Shown here piece by piece: positions 6,391 through 9,374 of a stretch of DNA of 9,374 bases. The translations under genes were made by a program, and so were the position numbers. The notes under the pieces are model-generated. The model worked only from the letters and a program-made list of their open reading frames with translations, was not told the origin of the DNA and did not search any database. The stretch spans positions 1 to 9,374 of the forward strand of contig JACKPW010000065.1 in NCBI GenBank assembly GCA_024233215.1. Direction: 5' to 3'. The stretch is from Verrucomicrobiales bacterium. GTDB lineage: Bacteria > Verrucomicrobiota > Verrucomicrobiia > Limisphaerales > J093. Numbering within the stretch: position 1 is the first letter of the stretch; every line of letters starts with the position of its first letter.

Positions 6391-6486
6391 GCATGCAAGC
6401 ATGTCATGCTGGCAAGCCTGTCAGCTGGCTGGCCAACTTGCCCTCCTTGCGGACCTGCGTGCTGACGTGTTAGTCAGCCAGCATGG
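6391..6486. promoter_or_regulatory. Candidate partition site (parS) or parA operator
   Basis: The stretch before parA is dense in related motifs. CATGCTGGC (6405-6413) and its exact complement GCCAGCATG (6477-6485) lie 63 bases apart. GTCAGCTGGCTGG sits at 6420, CTGAC-N6-GTCAG spans 6462-6477, and GCAAGC is repeated. In type Ib partition systems the centromere and the operator bound by the small RHH protein often lie just upstream of parA, as here. No clean, evenly spaced repeat is visible, so the exact site is undetermined. The 67 bases between the iterons and this cluster show nothing else I can name. Confidence 0.45.
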
Positions 6487-6489
6487 AGG
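6485..6489 (+). promoter_or_regulatory. Shine-Dalgarno deciding the parA start
   Basis: GGAGG lies five bases before the ATG at 6495. An in-frame ATG at 6483 overlaps this site and has no ribosome site of its own, so the later start, giving MIVSLINSKGG, is preferred. Confidence 0.8.
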
Positions 6490-6494
6490 GAAGC

Positions 6495-7124
6495 ATGATT
6501 GTCAGCTTGATCAATTCGAAAGGGGGCGTGGGAAAGTCCACTCTGGCGGTGCATCTGACCGCGTGGTGGCAACGACAGGGAAAGCGCGTGGCGTTGGTCG
6601 ACGCCGACACGCAGGGCTCATCGTCCACCTGGTTGCGGGAGGCGGCGCCTGAGATTCCGGTGCTCCGATTGCAGTCCGCGGACGAGATCCTGGATGGGGT
6701 GCCGGGCTTGTGCCAGGAGTACGAACACTTGGTGGTGGACGGTCCCGCAGGGTTGGCGGAGATCAGTCGGGCCATCCTGTTGGTGACAGACTGGGCGTGG
6801 TTGCCGTGCGGGCCGTCGGTTCTGGATTTGCGGGCGGCGACCGAGGCGGTGCGGGTGGTGCTGCAGGCCCGGCAGATCCGGCAGGGGCCTCCCCGGGCGA
6901 CGCTGGTCCCGAACAAGCTGCAGCTTCATCACCGGTTGAGCCGGGAGTTACTGGCTGCGCTGGGGGAGTTGCCGGTGGCGAGCGCTGGCGGGCTGTCGCT
7001 GCGACAGGCGTACGCCGATGCCGCCGGTCAGGGGGCGTTGGTGTGGGAACTGGGTTCGCGGGGCCGGGTCGCCACGCGGGAAATGATGGGGGTGCTGCAT
7101 GGACTCGTCGGACAAGGAGCGTAG
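6495..7124 (+). CDS. parA: ParA-family partition ATPase (type Ib)
   Basis: ParA ATPases move plasmid copies to daughter cells by ATP-dependent binding to the nucleoid. The deviant Walker A motif KGGVGKST is at residues 9-16 with its signature lysine K9. The A' motif DADTQGSSSTW is at 36-46 and Walker B (YEHLVVDGPAG) around Asp82. At 209 residues and with no N-terminal helix-turn-helix it is the short type Ib form, which relies on a separate small DNA-binding partner. That partner starts 26 bases before the parA stop. Walker B reads DGPAG where many relatives have DTPP, a mild difference shared with short ParF-like proteins. It follows directly after the iteron region and candidate centromere. 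Confidence 0.95.
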   Translation: MIVSLINSKGGVGKSTLAVHLTAWWQRQGKRVALVDADTQGSSSTWLREAAPEIPVLRLQSADEILDGVPGLCQEYEHLVVDGPAGLAEISRAILLVTDWAWLPCGPSVLDLRAATEAVRVVLQARQIRQGPPRATLVPNKLQLHHRLSRELLAALGELPVASAGGLSLRQAYADAAGQGALVWELGSRGRVATREMMGVLHGLVGQGA

Positions 7125-7479
7125 GTCGCTGAAGGATGTCCTCAGTGAGGAGGCCAAACGGTTCCTCAAGCCCCCGGAGACGACGGAGAAGGAGGAGGCC
7201 CCCTGTCCGCCCCCTGAGCCAGACCAGCCGAATCCTGCCCCGGCAGAGGAGCATCTCACTCACATGACCGTAAGACCCTCTCCCAACCTGTCCGTGGTGG
7301 TACCCGCCATCGTGTCGATGACGTTCCGGCTGCCGGCGCCACTGGCCGGTCAGTTGGTGGGGGTGGCCACCGAACGGAAGCTCCAACGGGACAAGCCCTA
7401 TACCCAACAGGACATCGTGGTGGAAGCGCTCCGGCAGTGGTTTCTACGGAACGGCTACGGGCCATTCGGAGGGTGCTGA
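7099..7479 (+). CDS. ParA partner: small ribbon-helix-helix centromere-binding protein
   Basis: A 126-residue protein overlapping the parA end. Residues 1-65 are charged, then rich in Pro/Glu (APCPPPEPDQPNPAPAEE), probably disordered. Residues 73-117 fit a ribbon-helix-helix fold: a short strand SMTFRLP, helix APLAGQLVGVATERKLQ, a turn DKPY, then helix TQQDIVVEALRQWFLRNG. In type Ib partition loci this partner binds the centromere through its RHH dimer and stimulates ParA ATPase through its flexible N-terminus. Sequence similarity to ParG is not obvious; order and fold carry the call. The start ATG is preceded by GGGGGTG. The stop faces the antitoxin gene 64 bases away, and that gap shows nothing but a weak GGCT...AGCC hairpin. 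Confidence 0.82.
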   Translation: MDSSDKERRSLKDVLSEEAKRFLKPPETTEKEEAPCPPPEPDQPNPAPAEEHLTHMTVRPSPNLSVVVPAIVSMTFRLPAPLAGQLVGVATERKLQRDKPYTQQDIVVEALRQWFLRNGYGPFGGC

Positions 7480-7543
7480 CCGCCCCGCCATGCCGGACTA
7501 TCGAGAGAGGCTGGGAACAGCCGCGACGAGGTGCAACAGACGC

Positions 7544-7828
7544 TCAAGTCCCTTGTTCCAAGGTTCGGCGAAGAAGGTCACCCACGCGCTCGTCCCGCTC
7601 CGTAGCGACAAGGGCCCCGACATCCCCCGCCCAAGTCACGCCTTTCAGGACCAGAAGACCATCCACTTCCTCCAGCCAGGGGCACGGGTTGATCGGGCGC
7701 AGCACGATGGTGTCGGATCGAACACTGACTTCCAGGTAATCCCCAACTCGTAGCCCGAGTTGATCGCGGAGGGCCTTTGGCAGTCGCGCTCTGCCGGCCT
7801 GGTCGATCCGGATCAGGTCTCTTTTCAC
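7544..7828 (-). CDS. AbrB/SpoVT (VapB/MazE-like) antitoxin-type DNA-binding protein
   Basis: A 94-residue protein. Residues 1-47 (DLIRIDQAGRARLPKALRDQLGLRVGDYLEVSV, then IVLRPI) are a textbook swapped-hairpin AbrB domain that dimerises on DNA. The C-terminus, with WLEEVDGLLVLKG and ERDERVGDLLRR, resembles the toxin-gripping tail of VapB antitoxins whose partner is a PIN ribonuclease. No PIN gene follows: the 64 bases after its stop run straight into the end of the ParA partner gene, so the usual toxin is absent or was lost. The GTG start overlaps the stop of a 50-codon gene as GTGA, so the two are coupled. It is either an orphan antitoxin or regulator, or half of an unusual pair with that small gene. 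Confidence 0.88.
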   Translation of the reverse strand: MKRDLIRIDQAGRARLPKALRDQLGLRVGDYLEVSVRSDTIVLRPINPCPWLEEVDGLLVLKGVTWAGDVGALVATERDERVGDLLRRTLEQGT

Positions 7829-7977
7829 ACCGCCAGGATACCACGAGGGGGGCAGCAGAAGAACAAGCGTTTGCCGCTGAAGTCGGGCTGAAGTAGCGGC
7901 AGGCGGGTCCCGTCATCCTGCAGCCAGTGCGCAAATCCCTTCGTCCCGGCGTCAAACCGTGTTATAAGAATCAGCAT
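7825..7977 (-). CDS. 50-residue protein coupled to the AbrB gene, unknown function
   Basis: This short frame gives a compact, protein-like sequence, MLILITRFDAGTKGFAHWLQ then DDGTRLPLLQPDFSGKRLFF and CCPPRGILAV. It has a balanced composition, a likely helix at about 10-20 and a hydrophobic C-terminal strand with two adjacent cysteines. Its TGA overlaps the GTG start of the AbrB-type gene by the classic GTGA arrangement, which is the main reason to believe it. The ATG is the only start before an upstream stop. A purine-rich GGGAAG lies about 13 bases upstream, a little far. I recognise no family. It may be a small toxin in a toxin-first pair, a translation leader for the antitoxin, or the C-terminal remnant of a larger gene. 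No signal peptide or clear membrane helix. Confidence 0.55.
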   Translation of the reverse strand: MLILITRFDAGTKGFAHWLQDDGTRLPLLQPDFSGKRLFFCCPPRGILAV

Positions 7978-8029
7978 GGGGAGGTTTTGACTTCCCTTTC
8001 ATGTCGGGGAAACGCCCACCGCGTTCTCT

Positions 8030-8989
8030 GACCTCATTGAGACGGGCATGGACACCCGGAAACCGGATTCACCATCCGGCCCAGGGGACGGACTTCACCA
8101 GCCGTCGCGTTCATGTTCCGTAGAGCGTGGTGCCATGAGAGTGGCTCGCCACGTTCGAGGGAGGCTTCTGGAAGTAATCCCCGGCCACCGGCCGGAAGTA
8201 ATCTCCAGATTCTATCCCATACGACTTGTTCGTGAATACGGGCGAGCGGGAAACACTTTGCCGTGAAATCCGGCCAAGCCGGCTGATTCAAAGCGGGTGC
8301 GGGGTGGCAACACCCCCAATCCCCCGGCGGGATTCGGACCACAGTCGCCCTTCCGGGCGACCATTCGGGTGCAAGGCCCGTCAGGTTCGTTTAACGCACG
8401 CTGGCGTCGGGAGCCGGGCGGTGGTGACACCGACCCGCCGGAAGCAAAAACCCCTTCCGGGGATCGACTCGAAAGAGCCGTCCGCGAAAAGCTCAACGAT
8501 GAAAGGGGCATCAAGCCCTTGCCAGTCAGCCGCAGCAGAGACGGTGCCGAACCGGGAAACGCCGACCAGGATGGGTAGGGGAGCAGCTTCTGTATTCTGG
8601 CCCCCGAAATCGTTCCGCGAAGGTGGGACGGAAACTATGCCGGGGCGGGAGCCTCGGACATACCTGGTCGTTCTGGACAACCAAGAAGTCCTACCGACGT
8701 GACTGCTGCAGTGACGAGTCAGCCTAACCGTGCAAGGAGTGTGGTGGCCGGAGTGGTGTCCGGTGCCGGCGTTGGGTTCGCCGGTGATTCAAATACCGCA
8801 CTTTGACGAGAGTGTCTTGATTAGGACCAGGCAAGGCCTGGACTCCATTTCCTGGCGGCCTGACGGCCGGTGGGAGGGGTGTCGTTTCGGCAAGGCAGTC
8901 GAGACGGCGTGTGTGTGCTTTACGGGTGGTGCCGGGCACGACAACACACACGAAAGAGACGACGGGATTCAACCCGTCTCAATGAGGTC
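8030..8989. repeat. 17-bp perfect inverted repeat closing a 960-base block
   Basis: GACCTCATTGAGACGGG at 8030-8046 is the exact reverse complement of 8973-8989, and a G-T wobble (8029 with 8990) would extend it. No transposase, no direct target duplication at the outer edges and no transposon-like end sequence is seen, so a long-range RNA stem fits better than mobile-element ends. The right arm also has nearer competitors (8901-8907 and 8961-8966). Confidence 0.85.
8170..8203. repeat. Direct repeat GGAAGTAATC, two copies inside a TCTGGA/TCCAGA dyad
   Basis: The ten-base copies start at 8170 and 8194, separated by a CCGGCC/GGCCGG-rich core. The pair is framed by TCTGGA (8167-8172) and TCCAGA (8204-8209). 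Short repeats of this kind also occur at the ends of some insertion sequences, but there is no transposase here. It lies inside the proposed structured RNA. Confidence 0.6.
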
Positions 8990-8990
8990 G

Positions 8991-9026
8991 CGGGCAGGTG
9001 GAGTTCAACGCTCCACCTGCCCGTTT
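8991..9026 (+). terminator. Perfect 13-bp hairpin, terminator-like
   Basis: CGGGCAGGTGGAG (8991-9003) pairs perfectly with CTCCACCTGCCCG (9011-9023) around the loop TTCAACG. It is followed by only three T, so termination on the plus strand would be intrinsic but not textbook. It begins one base after the closing arm of the long inverted repeat and would stack on that stem in an RNA. The loop resembles a tRNA T-loop, but no tRNA body surrounds it. Confidence 0.6.
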
Positions 9027-9027
9027 G

Positions 9028-9374
9028 GCCAAGAAGGAGAGAACAGCGTGCGCGGGATCGTGCTCCGGGGACGGGTGCGACCGCGCGAAGGCAAACCGGC
9101 AGGGGGAAACGGAGGTTTTGCTCCAAGGTTTGGGCGATCAAGGTTTTCGGACCGCGCGCAACCTCCATAGTTGTGCAACTGGAAAAGCAGGAATACAGCC
9201 CGCGCGGGCGCAAGGTCACATGAGACCTCCGGCCGTGCCTGGGGTGCGCCTGCAACCCAGGTTGTCGCCGCCTGCTCACCGACCGCGGGCGAAGGTTCAC
9301 AAGTCGGCGAATCGAGCCACGGCGATGCGATGGCATCCGGCGTGGTGTGAGCGCCACTTGGCAAGGATTTGTGC
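9028..9374. other. Structured tail without a convincing gene
   Basis: Further perfect stems continue to the window end: the 12-bp palindrome GCCCGCGCGGGC (9198-9209), AGGTC/GACCT (9213-9228), CCTGGG/CCCAGG (9238-9261), and a nested hairpin CCACG/CGTGG enclosing GATGC/GCATC (9317-9345). GACCGCGCG occurs twice (about 9078 and 9153). This may be a second RNA domain, a neighbouring RNA or leader sequence of a gene beyond the edge. Nothing is assigned. Confidence 0.35.
9048..9170 (+). CDS. Possible 40-residue Arg/Gly-rich small protein (doubtful)
   Basis: A GTG with AAGGAG about eight bases upstream opens a short frame, MRGIVLRGRVRPREGKPAGG and onward to a TAG. The ribosome site is plausible, but the composition (Arg, Gly, Pro) is what random GC-rich sequence gives and no motif is visible. 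It sits directly after the terminator-like hairpin. Listed only because a ribosome site is present. Confidence 0.15.
   Translation: MRGIVLRGRVRPREGKPAGGNGGFAPRFGRSRFSDRAQPP

Larger units (their letters stand above)
8030..9027 (+). ncRNA. Candidate large ornate structured non-coding RNA, unrecognised family
   Basis: About one kilobase without a credible protein gene on either strand; open frames here are Arg/Pro/Gly-rich with no motif. The block is closed by a perfect 17-bp inverted repeat and is full of perfect local stems: 8063-8079, 8270-8282, 8301-8316 (GCAA loop), 8318-8334, 8344-8361, 8419-8432 (GTGA loop), 8438-8460, 8468-8477 (GAAA loop), 8602-8645 (two nested stems), 8748-8763, 8766-8784, 8827-8841, 8908-8952 and 8961-8978. 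Three GNRA loops read as such on the plus strand, one (GGAA, at 8351-8354) on the minus, so plus is the likely RNA strand. TTCAA recurs in loops and joints, recalling T-loop motifs. It ends at a 13-bp terminator-like hairpin. Large RNAs such as GOLLD, ROOL and OLE have this character, some on phages and plasmids. I cannot match it to any. No promoter is convincing. Confidence 0.5.

Noticed and set aside
7480..7543. A PIN toxin gene following the AbrB antitoxin
   Set aside because: Only 64 bases separate the antitoxin stop from the ParA partner stop; no toxin frame fits.
8411..8444. GAGCC...GTGA...GGAAGC as group II intron domain V
   Set aside because: The GNRA hairpin is real, but the lower stem, two-base bulge and closing GTTC of domain V do not line up.
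8381..8680. A 99-codon minus-strand frame with a partly protein-like middle
   Set aside because: No recognisable family, no ribosome site and it covers the same hairpins; conservation data would be needed to revive it.
8226..8702. A 158-codon plus-strand frame in the structured region
   Set aside because: No domain, skewed composition, no ribosome site, and it crosses many perfect hairpins; typical of open frames in GC-rich structured RNA.
8030..8989. The 17-bp inverted repeat as transposon ends
   Set aside because: No transposase, no target-site duplication outside the arms, and dense internal RNA-like structure.
8991..9023. TTCAACG loop as the T-arm of a tRNA
   Set aside because: The stem is 13 bp rather than 5 and no acceptor, D or anticodon arms flank it.
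9048..9374. GTGCG at 9048 and 9076 as a group II intron 5' end
   Set aside because: Position after a terminator-like hairpin is suggestive of class C introns, but no domain V or reverse transcriptase is in view and the following sequence does not match a domain I that I recognise.

Overview
The window is a GC-rich segment that reads as plasmid (or plasmid-like integrative element) backbone from a bacterium. It carries a mobilisation operon, an RPA-type replication initiator with an iteron origin, a ParA plus ribbon-helix-helix partition pair, and accessory genes. There is no chromosomal housekeeping gene. The RPA-type Rep, a short helicase-free MobF relaxase and a small ECF sigma factor, together with high GC, fit a plasmid of the PVC group (Verrucomicrobiota/Planctomycetota) or a similar environmental lineage. 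That placement is an inference and is weak.

Layout. (i) 3596 down to 1, minus strand: a four-gene mobilisation operon. It encodes an RHH/MobC-like accessory protein, a MobF relaxase (25-base overlap), a double zinc-ribbon four-helix membrane protein, and a VirD4/TraD-like coupling ATPase whose C-terminus lies beyond the window. The last two genes overlap as TTGA, and the ATPase shows no transmembrane segment of its own. (ii) 3597-3752: a divergent control region with two dyads, a GAAC-N17-CGTC element resembling an ECF promoter, and the most likely place for oriT. (iii) 3753-4623, plus strand: an ECF sigma factor overlapping a 98-residue charged coiled-coil protein. (iv) 4634-6088, minus strand: the replication initiator, ending 10 bases from the coiled-coil gene. 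(v) 6089-6494: the replication/partition control region, with a rep leader hairpin, a rep -10 and operator-like dyad, five phased 22/23-bp iterons around CCCGGT, and a repeat cluster that is probably parS or the parA operator. (vi) 6495-7479, plus strand: parA and a small RHH partner, overlapping. (vii) 7544-7977, minus strand: a 50-codon gene joined by a GTGA overlap to an AbrB-type antitoxin gene. (viii) 7978-9374: about 1.4 kb with no convincing protein gene. It is packed with perfect hairpins, several with GNRA loops, and one 960-base block is closed by a perfect 17-bp inverted repeat followed one base later by a 13-bp terminator-like hairpin.

Working together: Rep acting on the iterons would start replication and ParA/RHH would segregate copies. 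The relaxase and accessory protein would process oriT and hand the strand to the coupling ATPase, apparently tethered by the separate zinc-ribbon membrane protein. The divergent ECF sigma may autoregulate and could time transfer. The block at 8030-9027 looks like a large ornate non-coding RNA. It matches no family I can recognise by eye and is the most interesting part of the window.
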